Of a DNA stretch of 64,000 bases, positions 1-10,559 are shown piece after piece (within the stretch, counting starts at the first letter, position 1; the number at the start of each line of letters is the position of its first letter). A model generated the notes under the pieces. It saw only the letters and a list, made by a program, of their open reading frames with translations. It made no database searches and was not told the origin of the DNA. The translations under genes were made by a program, and so were the position numbers. Source of the stretch: Mastigamoeba balamuthi (lineage: Eukaryota; Evosea; Mastigamoebida; Mastigamoebidae). The DNA is taken from contig CACRSC010000038.1 in the NCBI GenBank assembly GCA_902651635.1, positions 94,532 through 158,531 of the forward strand, in the 5' to 3' direction.

Positions 1-2009
1 CGACGCGGCTGTCAGAGGATGCTGCTGCTGCGGCTGCTCTTCTTACCGATTGTTCGTCTCTGAGGTGGTGGTAGCACAGGCCGCGGATGAACAGCGCCAG
101 CGAGCAGACCGAGGAGGCCGAGGGCCCCGCCGTGAACCGCGCCCTCTGTATGCTCGTGCTGGCCTCCTCGAACGCCGAGACAAAGTCGCTGTTGAAGAAG
201 TACGCCAACCCCAGCAGCTGCACGACGGCGTCGCGGCGCGCGGGCTGAGCGTCGCGGTCCGAGCAGCGGAGGGCGCGCGTACAAGGGGCGGGACGGGGTC
301 TGTCTGCCCCGCTCTCCGCGAGTCGTCGAAGAGCGCCTGGAGGGCCTGGTTGCCAAAGTACGTGTCCCCGTCCTTGACCCAGTACCTCATCCGCAGCGCG
401 CACCCCCACGCGAACGGCGCTGCCTCCTGCGCGAGAGCGGTTCAGGGTGGGACCGGTGCTGGCGAAGGCGCGGGGGGGGGGTAGGGCGAGCGACCTCGGG
501 CTCGGGCTGCTTGGCCGACACGGGAGACGACGGGGTCGCGGAGCTCGGGGTGTCGTCGCGCATGTCGGCGGCGATGCCGTCGGGGGTCAGCGTCATGAGG
601 TAGGCCACGGCGGAGCACAGGTGCGTGTAGTAGCAGTGCGACTCGCCCTCGGTGTCGTCGCTCGCTGCGAACCGCTCGATGTACGCGATGTTCGACCACA
701 GCGAGCTCATGCGCGTCTGCGCGACGACGTAGATCAGCAGCGGCAGGAACTCGTCTGCCCCTCCGCTGGGGTTCGGGCTGTTCTGTATTATGCCTGCGTG
801 GCAGCGTCCAGCACACCAAGGCAAACCCGCATCAGAAGCGCTTCGAAAGACGGCACGGACGGCGCACAGATCAGAATGCGGCAGCAGTTGAAGATGCACG
901 CCAGCTTCTCTCGAGGCCCCTTGACATACTGCATGTTCTCGAGCTCTGAGGCGCGGTGAGAACCGGTGTGGGGGTCGTCAGCCGGGTTTGAGAAGCGCCC
1001 GAACCGTGCGAGGCAGCAGCCAGCAGGTCCTCGTCGATGCCCCGGAGGTCAAAGTACCGTGGCGTCAGCAAGTGGCGTATCGAGTCGAGGTGCGCCACGA
1101 TGTCTGCGTCCTTCCGCGCAAGGTCCTTCTTCGCAACAAGCCTGGCCGGCACACAATAGCGGCGATGAAAAACTGGGGGGTAGATTTATGATGGAGGGAA
1201 ATAAATCAATTGATTCGACACCGCAGGCGCGAAATAATATCGGCCCCCAGATTCCCGCCCGCCTCTGGGACCGCAGGGAAGGAAGGGAAATCAACGGCGC
1301 ACGTGTCGTGCAGCTGCCTGAAGAGGTACTCGCGCATCTCGGCCACGGCGATGGCGAAGCGGCTGTCGGGCAGCGACCTCCATGCGGGGCACTCGCGCAT
1401 CCTCTCCGCGACGGCCCGCGCGCCGCTCCTGATGGCCGCCTCCTCGGCCTCCGCGTCGCCCCTCGTCTGCCTCGCGAAGCCCCTGACCAGCGCCTCTGCC
1501 GCCTCCCTGGCCCCCGCGCTGTCCCCCTGCCCCGCGAGCCTCGCGAAGTCCAGGTCCCTGCCCAGGAACCCCCCGGAGCTGCGCAGCGGGGACCGCGGCT
1601 GCGCCTCTGCGCTGAGCTCGGGGAAGGAGCCCGAGCCCGAGCCCGAGCCCCAGCTGTCGCCCGGGTCGCCCTGGCGCGCGAGGGTCATGTGCTGGTCCAG
1701 CTGCCTCCGCAGCTCCTTGTCTGCCACCGCCGGGCGCCGGTTCCGACGCGTCTTGGAGCGCGGGCGCAGCGGGGCGCTCGTGGGCCGCGCGGGGAACGCC
1801 GGGGAGAGCGGCACGCGGGCCAGCGACATGCGCAGGAGGTCGCGGGGGTCGCCGTCGGCGCGCGGCGAGGGCTCGGGGGCGGGGATCTGCAGCTGGCGGT
1901 GCAGGGAGCGGCACGCGCACGCCAGGGACGTGGCGTCGCGGTGCGTGAGGTGCGCGGCGATGCGCGCGAGGGCCTCGCGCGGGAGGCCGTCCAGCTTGGC
2001 CTCAGCCAT
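1..2009 (-). CDS. F-box and VPS9 domain protein (Rab5-type GEF), 3' end outside window
   Basis: VPS9 domains exchange GDP for GTP on Rab5-family GTPases on early endosomes. The ATG at 2009 opens with an F-box-like segment (MAEAKLDGLP, then two leucine-rich helices, residues about 1-45). A Ser/Pro-rich linker follows, then a helical bundle and the VPS9 core. Diagnostic stretches are KGPREKLACIFNCC and GADEFLPLLIYVV, followed by IERF and YYTHLCSAVAYL. After the core come a Pro-rich linker and a helical, TPR-like tail running off the window. My exon model is 2009-1303, 1141-1005, 945-868, 793-495, 426-283 and 244 onward, with introns of 161, 59, 74, 68 and 38 nt; each junction keeps the family alignment. 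The VPS9 call is firm. The F-box is assigned from pattern only, and its joining to the VPS9 part rests on the 161-nt intron. Confidence 0.8.
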
Positions 2010-2296
2010 CCCGTTGTGTTGGGTGTTGTGTGATGGGGGAATCGGGGGAATCTTGGCACGATAAAATCCATGGATATGACTCACCCCTCGTTCCGGAATC
2101 GGGGAATCTGAGGCCCCGTCCCGCGCTTGCGGTGCGTGGTGATTATTTGAGCGGGTGGGGTGTCCTGTTGGCTGCACACCATCGAGGGTCTCCAGGAAAG
2201 ATATTGGTTGGCTATTTGGGAAATATCCTGCACTGATGGGGAAAAGCAATTGTGCACGGCGAGCTGTGTTCGGTTCTCTCTTCTTTTTTTTGGCGC
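2010..2296. promoter_or_regulatory. upstream region of the F-box/VPS9 gene
   Basis: This AT-richer spacer lies between the start of the F-box/VPS9 gene and the stop of the next minus-strand gene. It holds GATATT near 2200 and its complement AATATC near 2222, a motif seen upstream of many genes in this window. No ORF here resembles a protein. Confidence 0.35.
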
Positions 2297-2906
2297 TCAG
2301 GGCGCACTCCCGTACACTATCGCCAGGGCTGTGCAGAACTGCAGCAGGATGATGCTGCGGAGCACGAGCAGGGGCTCCACGTCGAAGCCCTCGCCCAGGC
2401 TCTCGACCAGCGCGGCGCGCGAGAAGAGCTCCGTCTCGACCACCCGCTGCTCGCTGACCTGGTCCATCAGCGCCCCGATCACCTCGGGCGCCTGCCCCTC
2501 CTCGCGCTCCTCCAGCAGGTACTCCGGGTCGAGCTCGGGGCACATCACCATGGCGAGAGACATGATCATATCCAGCGTCCTGTGTGAATACAATAATCAA
2601 TTGATTTGAACAGTACAGTTGATTTCCTTGTATGTTTCTAATCTCCAGATGCATGGGGAGAAATTCTTACGAGGCCGACGGGGAGGAGTTCTGGGACTCG
2701 TCGCTGCCGATGTCCTGGCGGGCCGTGAGGACGACGGCCAGGCGGACCTCCGGGGTGGCGGTCAGCCACCACTGCTTGAAGTTGGCCGCCTGGGCAGACC
2801 AGATCTCGCGGAAGTTGATGCGCAGCTGCTCGCGCTGCTTGCGCCAGCGCCCGCACTGCTGCTGGAACTCGGGCGTGGAGAGCGCCTGCTTCAGAGCACC
2901 GTCCAT
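2297..2906 (-). CDS. uncharacterised 172-residue helical protein
   Basis: The model has two exons, 2906-2671 and 2579-2297, with a 91-nt AT-rich intron between them. The junction is phase 2 and gives 172 residues plus a stop. The N-terminal half is charged and helical with several tryptophans (FREIWSA, FKQWW). The second half starts with STLDMIMSLAM and contains an acidic helix (PEYLLEEREEG) and a hydrophobic C-terminus. I recognise no family. The gene is head-to-head with RPL3, so both probably share the 2907-3205 promoter region. Matched splice sites, an uninterrupted frame and coding-like composition support a real gene. Its function is unknown. Confidence 0.6.
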
Positions 2907-3205
2907 TTGCCTGCGCGCGCAGTGGCCGTTTTGTAGGAAAATCTAGGGGAAACCGAAATATCTTGGGTTTTCGGGGTGGCAGCTCGTCGCCGTCTCCGGC
3001 CGCACCCCGAAAGAGACCTGCCATAGCGGAGAGTTGCAGGGCCTCCGCGTGTCAGGAGGATAATCGCTCTGACGTTTTCCTGTTTGTTGATGTCAACTGT
3101 GACGTAAAGGGCGCGGGCTGCTTTTCTCATAGGGGCGGTGTTGCCGGGCCCGCCTTTTCTTCAGTCCTCTCTCCCTTTTATTTGTTTCAGTCCCCTTTAT
3201 CGGCC
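2907..3205. promoter_or_regulatory. divergent promoter region, orphan gene / RPL3
   Basis: This stretch of about 300 nt separates two head-to-head starts. It contains AAATATC at about 2956-2962 (GATATTT on the minus strand) and a pyrimidine-rich stretch ending about 15 nt before the RPL3 ATG, which is common upstream of ribosomal protein genes. No gene is visible. Confidence 0.4.
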
Positions 3206-4908
3206 ATGTCGCACCGCAAGTACGAGGCCCCCAGGCACGGCTCTCTCGCCTTCAAGCCCCGCAGGAGGGCCGCGAACATCCGTGGCCGCGGTACGCCACC
3301 CCTTCCCCCCCCCCCCCCCCCCCCCCCCCCCCCNNNNNNNNNNNNNNNNNNNNNNNNNNNNNNNNNNNNNNNNNNNNNNNNNNNNNNNNNNNNNNNNNNN
3401 NNNNNNNNNNNNNNNNNNNNNNNNNNNNNNNNNNNNNNNNNNNNNNNNNNNNNNNNNNNNNNNNNNNNNNNNNNNNNNNNNNNNNNNNNNNNNNNNNNNN
3501 NNNNNNNNNNNNNNNNNNNNNNNNNNNNNNNNNNNNNNNNNNNNNNNNNNNNNNNNNNNNNNNNNNNNNNNNNNNNNNNNNNNNNNNNNNNNNNNNNNNN
3601 NNNNNNNNNNNNNNNNNNNNNNNNNNNNNNNNNNNNNNNNNNNNNNNNNNNNNNNNNNNNNNNNNNNNNNNNNNNGGACGCGACGCTGCAGCGGACGGAG
3701 TGACCGGACGGAGTGACTCACGGGCGCGTGCGTGATGTGTAGTCCGCAGCTTCCCCAAGGACAATGTCGAGCTGCCCCCCCACCTGACGGCGTTCCTCGG
3801 CTACAAGGCCGGCATGACCCACGTCGTGCGCGAGGTCGACCGCCCCCTGTCGAAGATGCTGCACAAGAAGGAGATCGTCGAGGCGGCGACTGTCATCGAG
3901 ACGCCCCCGATGGTCGTCGTCGGTGTCACTGGCTACGTCGAGACGCCCCGCGGCCTCAAGACGCTCCGCTCTGTCTGGGCGGGCCACCTGTCGGACGAGT
4001 GCCGCAGGAGGTTCTACAAGAACTGGTGCCAGAGCAAGCGCAAGGCGTTCACCCGCTACGCCGCCCGCTTCAACACTGTCGGCAAGGAGTCGCGCAAGCG
4101 CACCATCGCCGCGATGAAGAAGTACTGCTCGGTCATCCGCGTCATCGCGCACACGCAGATCCGCATGACCCCCCTCCAGTCCAAGAGGGCGCACGTCATG
4201 GAGATCCAGGTCAACGGCGGCACGACGGCCCAGAAGGTCGAGTTCGCGCTGTCGCTGTTCGAGAAGCCCGTCCCCGTCTCGGCGGTCTTCGCGCCCAACG
4301 ACAACCTCGACATCATCTCGGTCACCAAGGGCAAGGGCTTCCAGGGCGTCGTCCAGCGCTGGGGCGTCCGCCACCTGCCGCGCAAGACCCACCGTGGTCT
4401 GCGCAAGGTCGCCTGCATTGGCGCGTGGCACCCGTCGCGTGTCTCGTGGGCCGTTGCCCGCGCCGGTCAGCTCGGCTTCCACAAGAGGACTGAGCTGAAC
4501 AAGAAGATCTTCCGCCTCGGTGTCGGCGAGAACCGCAACGGCAAGACCGAGTCGGACCTGACGGAGAAGGCCATCACCCCCATGGGCGGCTTCCCCCACT
4601 ACGGTGTCGTGAACAACGACTTCATCCTGCTCAAGGGCTGCATCGGCGGTCCCCGCAAGAGGGTCATCACCCTGCGCCAGAGCGTCAACCCGCCCACGAG
4701 CCGCGCCGCCCTCGAGAAGATCAACCTCAAGTTCATCGACACCTCGTCGAAGCTCGGCCGCGGCCGCTTCCAGACCACCGACGAGAAGCAGAAGTTCTAC
4801 GGCCCGACCAAGGCGCAGATGCTCAGGAAGAAGGCCCTCAAGGCCGAGGCCAGGAGGAAGGCCGCCGCCGCCAACAAGAAGAAGGCCGCCGCCCCCGCCG
4901 CCAAGTGA
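3206..4908 (+). CDS. RPL3: 60S ribosomal protein L3 (uL3)
   Basis: uL3 is a core large-subunit protein near the peptidyl-transferase centre. Exon 1 (3206-3290) encodes the conserved N-terminus [16 protein letters not shown]. Exon 2 (3743-4908) continues VRSFPKD and [13 protein letters not shown]. Later landmarks are the [15 protein letters not shown] loop and a Lys/Ala-rich C-terminal tail. The product is 416 residues, slightly longer than the roughly 390-405 usual for the family because of that tail. The exon 1 donor (phase 1) and the exon 2 acceptor restore the frame. Intron 1 contains a poly-C run and 342 Ns; its apparent 452 nt is therefore unreliable. Codon third positions are almost entirely G or C, as expected for a very highly expressed gene. 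Confidence 0.98.
3334..3675. other. assembly gap (N run) after a poly-C tract
   Basis: There are 342 consecutive Ns preceded by about 28 cytosines (from 3306), inside RPL3 intron 1. The homopolymer probably broke the assembly, and the gap size may be nominal. Confidence 0.99.
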
Positions 4909-5217
4909 GAGGACTAGGCTTTGTGCGGTGCTCGGGTCGCGCTCCTGGGTGCTGAACGGCTGATTTGCCGGGCCAGAGGGGGCGGTGTGTTCGCACCCTG
5001 TTCCTTGGTGTGATCAATACAATCCTGTCTACCCGGATCACTTGAAGTCTGCCTGCCTCTACTGTTTTCTTGTGTTCGGTGTTGATTGTCGAATTCTCAC
5101 GAAGCGTTGAGGTATGGTTGAACACCGCAAACGGCGGTCCTCGTTGTCAACAACTTTACGTCCGCGATATTTTGATTGATTCTGGAGATATTTTCATTCC
5201 GCGCTTTTGCACGCGCA
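4909..5217. other. RPL3 3' flank and upstream region of the next gene
   Basis: The first half is the 3' flank of RPL3. The second half is AT-richer and carries GATATT at 5166-5171 and 5187-5192, the latter about 25 nt before the next ATG. No additional gene is supported. Confidence 0.4.
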
Positions 5218-6680
5218 ATGGCGTCGTCCCTTGTGACCGTGCGCGTGGAGGGCTTGCTCCCGTCCCCGTCGCCCGAGGCGCTCGCGCCGTTGCTCGTCCT
5301 CCTGCCCTCGCTGGTCGCGCACCGCCTGGACGCCTCTGCGGATCCCAAGGCCTGCGCCGTCGAGTTTGACTTCAACTCGGCCGAGGACGCCGCGCGCGCG
5401 TTCTACGCGCTCAGGGCGGTCGCCAACTGGCCTGCGGGGCTGCTGCCCGCAGCCAACCTCCCGGACGTCTCGTTCGTCGGCGTCCCCAAGCCCGCGCCCG
5501 GGTCTCAGGTCTGCCAGGCGACTCTCAACTCGATTGCCGTGCGCCCTCTTTCCCTCTCTCTCCTCCGCCCTGCCACGTTGCGCCACGAAGCGCCAGGGGG
5601 CGCCCTCCACTCACGCGACGTCACCGGCGTTGCCGGCAGGCCAAGCTGCAGCCGCCGCAGCGGGACGAGTTTGTCAAGGCGCTGGTGGAGTTCCAGAGGC
5701 TCGGCGAGCCGCAGAAGGCGGAGCACGTGTGGGACTACCTGCACCGTACCTTCAGCGCCATCCCGTGCGCCACGTCATCGCCGGAGGGTGGGTGGGTGGG
5801 GCGGGGCGCGCGACGGCTCGCTGACAGGCTGCGGGGCCCAAGGGACCACGGGGACGCGGGGAAGCTGCTGGGGCTGACCGAGTGGTTCTTCTGCGGGTCG
5901 GGGTACGAGACGAGGGTCAAGCGCCCGCGCGAGCAGCCGTCGGCGGCCGAGGGATGGCACAGCCCGCGCCGCAGCTCGACGCCGCCGCCCGCCGACGAGC
6001 CCATGCCGGACGCCGCTGCGACAGTGGCGACAGCGGCCGAGCCAGCAGCAGCAGCAACGGCTGCCGCGGGCGCGCGGGACGACGCGGCCCCCCGCGAGGC
6101 CGAGCGGCTGGAGACGGCGGCCCCTGCAGTGGCAGCGGGCAGGGCGGAGACGGCGGAGGAGGGCGAGCTGATCGACTCGCCCGTGAAGAAGGCGCGGCCC
6201 GTCAAGGTGTCGCCGCCGCCCACCCCGCTGCCGGCGCCGACTCCGTCGCGTGCCGCAGCGCAGGCAGCAGCGGGCCCTGCGCCACTGCCAGCCCCGAAGC
6301 CGGTGCCACAGGCGGTGGCCACTGCCTCTGCCCCTGTCACTGCCACTGCCCCGGCAGCAGCGGCGCCTACGGCCATGGCGGTCGCACCGCCGGTGCCTGT
6401 GCCAAAGCAAGCCGCGGCAGCTCAGGATGCGCCGGCAATGGAGGACAACGAGGAGACTCTGCGGGAGAAGCTGCGGGCGGCCGAGAAGAGGATCGCCGAG
6501 CTCCAGGGCACCAAGGTCAAGCTCGCAGAGATGACGGCCGAGAAGGAGACGCTCAGGAGGGAGGTCGAGGTGCTCAGGGCGCAGATGCTGAAGGCGAAGG
6601 AGGCGCAGGACAAGCTCGCCAAGCTGCAGAAGGACTACGACGACTTGCTCGTGCTCTACTACTCGCAGAAGAGCAGCTGA
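5218..6680 (+). CDS. RRM-like and coiled-coil protein, function unknown
   Basis: Exon 1 (5218-5508) encodes a module resembling an RNA-recognition motif: a beta strand (SLVTVRVEGLL), a helix over the PSPEALAPLL region, CAVEFDF as an RNP1-like strand, and a second helix (AEDAARAFYALRA). Exon 2 begins at 5640 (AKLQPPQRDEF). A second intron at about 5765-5827 is likely but not certain, because the frame is also open through it. The middle is a long Ala/Pro-rich low-complexity region with a basic KKARPVKV patch. The last 80 residues form a charged coiled coil of E/K/L heptads ending YYSQKSS. The product is about 420 residues. A role with RNA is suggested only by the N-terminal fold resemblance. 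Confidence 0.65.
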
Positions 6681-6933
6681 ACTTCCCCACAGCACAGAGT
6701 TTGTTATCGCGGGTGTGTGCCTTCTCCTGTGGAGTGGCGCTTTACACAGAGTTTCTTCTTTATCGCGTTATTTCCGGAACTCGCGCAGATCTCGATGATG
6801 GTTCCATTAATATCAGATTGTTTCCTGATTGGGGGAGACATCTGCATCAGGATTAGCTGTCCCAATTGCCCCTGGCGCTGAGAAAAACCCGAGAAAAATT
6901 CATCCAGCGCTTACAACAGTGATTCACAAAGCG
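6681..6933. promoter_or_regulatory. intergenic upstream region
   Basis: This AT-rich spacer contains AATATC at about 6809-6814 (GATATT on the minus strand) and CAATTG at about 6863-6868. No gene is seen. Confidence 0.3.
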
Positions 6934-8309
6934 ATGCGCGCAGTCGCCCGCGTGTTCCTCGCCCTGGTGGGCGTGCCCCTCCTCGTCGCCATCTGGGCGT
7001 CGACCACGTTCTACCCGGCCTGGCGCCTCCCCGACCTCTTCCTCCGCGCCGCCGACCTGCGCTCCGGCGCCACGTCGCCGCCCGCCGCCTCGCACCCGCT
7101 GCCGTGGGTCCTCGGCTCCGTCGCCACGGTCCTGCCGCTCGCGGTCGTGCCCATCCTCCTCCTGTACCCGACGCGGCCGCTGCGCGCGGTCTCGACGCTG
7201 CTGCTGACCGCGTGGCTGTCGCTGCACCAGCTCAGCGTGCTGCTGGCCGTCTGGGAGGTCGCCCGCGCGTGCGTGGCGCCCGGGAGGCTCGACAGGGTCG
7301 ACGCGCTCGCGGCGCTGACGGCGGCGTGGGCGGCCGTGTGCGCGGTGGGCGTGGTCAACGCCGTGATGCTGTGCGGGCCGACGATCACGCTGCGCAGCGC
7401 CAAGGTCACCAGGCGCGTCCGCATCGCGCACATCTCCGGTACGCGGCTCGCACCCCGAAGATATGCAAATCGCGCAGATTCCAGGATCCTGTCGTCATTT
7501 CCACTCTCTTTGTGACGCAAGGCTCCAGTTTTTCCCCCCCACTCACCCTGTGCGATCCCAGATGTCCATATCGGGTCGCGCGGCAAGTGGTGGATGGCCA
7601 AGGTAGCGGAGGAGATCAAGAGGGGCAAGCCCGACATGGTTCTCGTGACGGGCGACCTGATTGACACTCATGGCGTCACCGCCGACGAGCTCAGCCCGCT
7701 GGGCGCCACCGGCGCTCCCGTCTACCTCTCCCTTGGCAACCACGACATGTGCGGCGCCTCTGGCTGGCTTGGCCGTCTTGCTCGCTCCCGCTGAAAGCCC
7801 CTGTGGACAGAATGGTGGGAGCCGAGGAGGTCACCAAGCTGATCAAGCAGACGCCCAACGTGACGCTTCTGCGTGACGAGGTCGCGACGGTGAGGACCAG
7901 GGGCCCCAAGCCACAGCAGGTGCGCCTGGTGGGCATCGACGACCGCGGGAGCGAGGGCGAGATGACCGAGAGGCTCGAGGAGGTCGTCAAGAGCGGCAGC
8001 AACGCCGACGAGCTGCCGTACACGGTGCTGCTGTACCACAGGCCGCACGGGTTCCCGCACGTCGCGCGCAAGGGCCTGGCGGACCTGTTCCTGGCGGGGC
8101 ACACGCACGGGGGCCAGACGGCGCCGTTCGCGGCGCTGGTGAAGATCGCGTTCTGGAGAATGACGGGGCTGTGGGAGAAGCACGGAAGGCACCTCTACGT
8201 GTCGCCCGGGTCGGGCACGTGGGGCCCCGTCATCAGGCTCATGTACACCAACCGCGTGACGTTCATCGACGTTGTGCCGCACAAGCCTGTCGAGGACGAG
8301 CGCGAGTGA
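6934..8309 (+). CDS. membrane-anchored calcineurin-like metallophosphoesterase
   Basis: The protein belongs to the calcineurin-like (YkuE/TMPPE-type) metallophosphoesterases, which hydrolyse phosphoesters with a two-metal centre. The exons 6934-7438, 7562-7748 and 7811-8309 give 396 residues. The first 170 residues carry several hydrophobic helices, beginning VFLALVGVPLLVAIWA. The catalytic part then shows the metal motifs in order: DVHIG (split by intron 1), VTGDLID, LGNHD (just before intron 2), YHRPHG and GHTHGGQ. All expected metal ligands are present, so activity is likely. The first ATG of the frame at 6934 is used; no upstream ATG exists in frame. The substrate cannot be deduced. The helices suggest an endomembrane or surface location with the catalytic domain on one face. 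Confidence 0.9.
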
Positions 8310-8503
8310 AACTCGCGGAGGGAAACCCGTGAATCACCGCTTCTGCTTCTGGGGGAACAGTGAGGAAGGAAAAGCGGAACTTCAGCGAAGATCAACAGAA
8401 AAGAATGACACGCAACCTTTGTCGCCTTTATCCCACACAGCTCCGCACCACAACAACAGAAAACAACAAACAGCAGCAACCGACACACCCGCACCCCCTC
8501 AGA

Positions 8504-10124
8504 ATGCCGACCCTGCGCACCATCCCCAGCACCGCCCACCCCGAGAACATCGCGCTGGCCGTGTGCAACGGCGGCGTGCGCCTGTCGTACGCCGACCTGC
8601 GCTCGCGCTGTGAGGCCGTGCGCGCGGTGCTCGCCCGCTGGTGCGCCCCGGGCCGCGCCGTCGCCGTCGTGCTGCCCAACACGCTCGAGTTTGTCGTGAC
8701 GTACATCGCGTCGACGTGGGCGCGCTGCGTGGCGGCGCCGCTCAACGCGGCGTACACGCCCGACGAGTTCGAGTTCTACATGGGCGACGCGGGCGTCGCG
8801 GTCGTCGTCGTGCCGCGCGACGGCAACGCCAACGCCGAGGCCGCCGCGCGCAAGCTCGGCCTGCGCGTCGTCACCGCCGTCGCCGACGCCGCCGGCAACG
8901 TCGCCCTGACGCCCAAGACCGCCGAGGACGCCGCGATCGCCGAGGTCGCCCCCACGGTCAGCAAACAAGCCCCCAATTGGGGATCGAATTCAAATTGAGT
9001 TTTGTCGGGGGGAATAACCCGGCGGTACTGGGCAGAGCGAGGAGCCCAGGGAGGAGGACATGGCGATGTTCCTGCACACGTCGGGGACGACGAGCAAGCC
9101 CAAGTGCGTGCAGCTGACGCACGCGAACCTCGCGGCGAGCGCGGCCAACATCGCGTCGGCGTACGAGCTGGGCCCGCAGGACCGCTCGCTGCTCGTGATG
9201 CCGCTGTTCCACGTGCACGGCCTGATCGGCGTCGCGCTGGCCACGCTCAGCTCGGGCGGCATGGTCGCGCTGCCCTCGGAGGGCAGGTTCAGCGCCAGCA
9301 CCTTCTGGCAGAGCGCCGTCGAGGTCGCCGCGACGTGGTACTCTGCGGTGCCCACGATCCACCAGATCCTGCTGGCCCGCGCCGAGAAGGAGTACCCCAG
9401 GGCGAACCCGCCGGCGCTGCGCTTCATCCGCTCGTGCAGCTCGGCGCTGGCCCCGGCCGTGCTCGAGCGCCTCGAGAGGGAGTTCGGCGCGCCGGTCCTC
9501 GAGGCCTACGCCATGACCGAGGCCTCGCACATGATGACGACCAACCCGCTGCCCAAGCACGGCGCCCACAAGGCGGGCACCGTCGGCCGCGCCGCGCCCG
9601 GCGTGCAGGTCACCATCCTCGCCGAGCACTGCGCGCCCGTCGCCGTCGGCGTGCCGGGCGAGGTCTGCGTCCGCGGGCCCGGCGTGACGCCCGGCTACCG
9701 CAACAGGCCCGAGGCCAACGTCGAGGCCTTTGAGGGCGGCTGGCTGCACACGGGCGACCAGGGCTTCCTCGACGCCGAGGGCTACCTGACGCTCACGGGC
9801 CGCCTCAAGGAGATGATCAACCGCGGCGGCGAGAAGGTCTCGCCGCTCGAGGTCGACGCGGCGCTGCTCTCGCACCCCGAGGTCGCCGAGGCCGTCTGCT
9901 TCGCGGCGCCCGACGACAAGTACGGCGAGGAGGTCAACGCGGCCGTCGTGCTGAGGCCCGGGGCCGCCGGCAGGGTCGACGCGGCCGCCGTCATCGCGCA
10001 CTGCTCGGCGAGGCTCGCGGCGTTCAAGGTGCCCAAGAGGGTCTTCTTCGCCGAGACGCTGCCGCGCACGGCGACGGGCAAGATCCAGAGGCGCCACGTT
10101 GCCACGCACTTCCTGCACAAGTAG
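8504..10124 (+). CDS. oxalate--CoA ligase (AAE3/Pcs60-type acyl-CoA synthetase)
   Basis: This ANL-superfamily enzyme forms an acyl-adenylate and then a CoA thioester. The closest subfamily I recognise is oxalyl-CoA synthetase, which starts the CoA-dependent oxalate degradation route. Exons 8504-8956 and 9036-10124 give 513 residues, normal for the family. The P-loop reads HTSGTTSKPK, with the Ser typical of the AAE3 group. It is followed by LPLFHVHGL, RFIRSCSSALAP, EAYAMTEASH, GWLHTGDQG and INRGGEKVSPLEV. The catalytic Lys sits in RTATGKIQRR near the C-terminus. The tail ends HFLHK, with no clear peroxisomal SKL signal. The 79-nt intron contains a CAATTG palindrome. Substrate assignment is by subfamily resemblance. 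Confidence 0.9.
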
Positions 10125-10376
10125 GACTGCTGCGGGGGCTCCCTGTGTGTCCCCTTTGCCGCCTGCCAGCAAACAAGAACCCAACAATACAGTCGTTCTC
10201 CTTGGCAACACACCGCTACCGAGTGGACACAACCAAGACGCAGTGTGTACGTTGATACCATTGGGACCAGTTCTGAACAGCAGTGTGCTCGTTGATGCCA
10301 TTAGTCGTCGGAGGTCGCCAGCGGTGGCCACCAAGCCTGCAAGGAGAAAAACTCAGAAGCGAATTAAAAAAAGTTT

Positions 10377-10447
10377 GGTCCCGCTCAGATTCGAACTGAG
10401 ATCAAGAGATCCAGAGTCTCCTATACTAACCCTTATACTACGGAACC
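10377..10447 (-). tRNA. tRNA-Gln (anticodon CUG)
   Basis: On the minus strand the 71 nt fold as a complete cloverleaf. The acceptor stem pairs GGTTCCG with CGGGACC. The D-arm contains GGGTTAG. The anticodon stem GGAGA/TCTCT carries loop CTCTGGA, so the anticodon is CTG. The T-arm is CTCAG-TTCGAAT-CTGAG. There is no intron and no encoded CCA. A run of seven Ts just downstream is a good RNA polymerase III terminator. Confidence 0.95.
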
Positions 10448-10559
10448 ATTTCTGAAAAATATGTCAGCACCATCGCACCCAGGAGGCGGTCTCACGTCAG
10501 CGCAGTATCGTTGCAGAACGGGCCAAGATTGCACTCCGGTGCCCACACTCACCCGGCCC

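Noticed and set aside
3206-3740. A proline/glycine-rich frame crossing the N gap next to RPL3 exon 1
   Set aside because: It is an artefact of translating the poly-C tract and Ns. RPL3 splices out of exon 1 at 3290.
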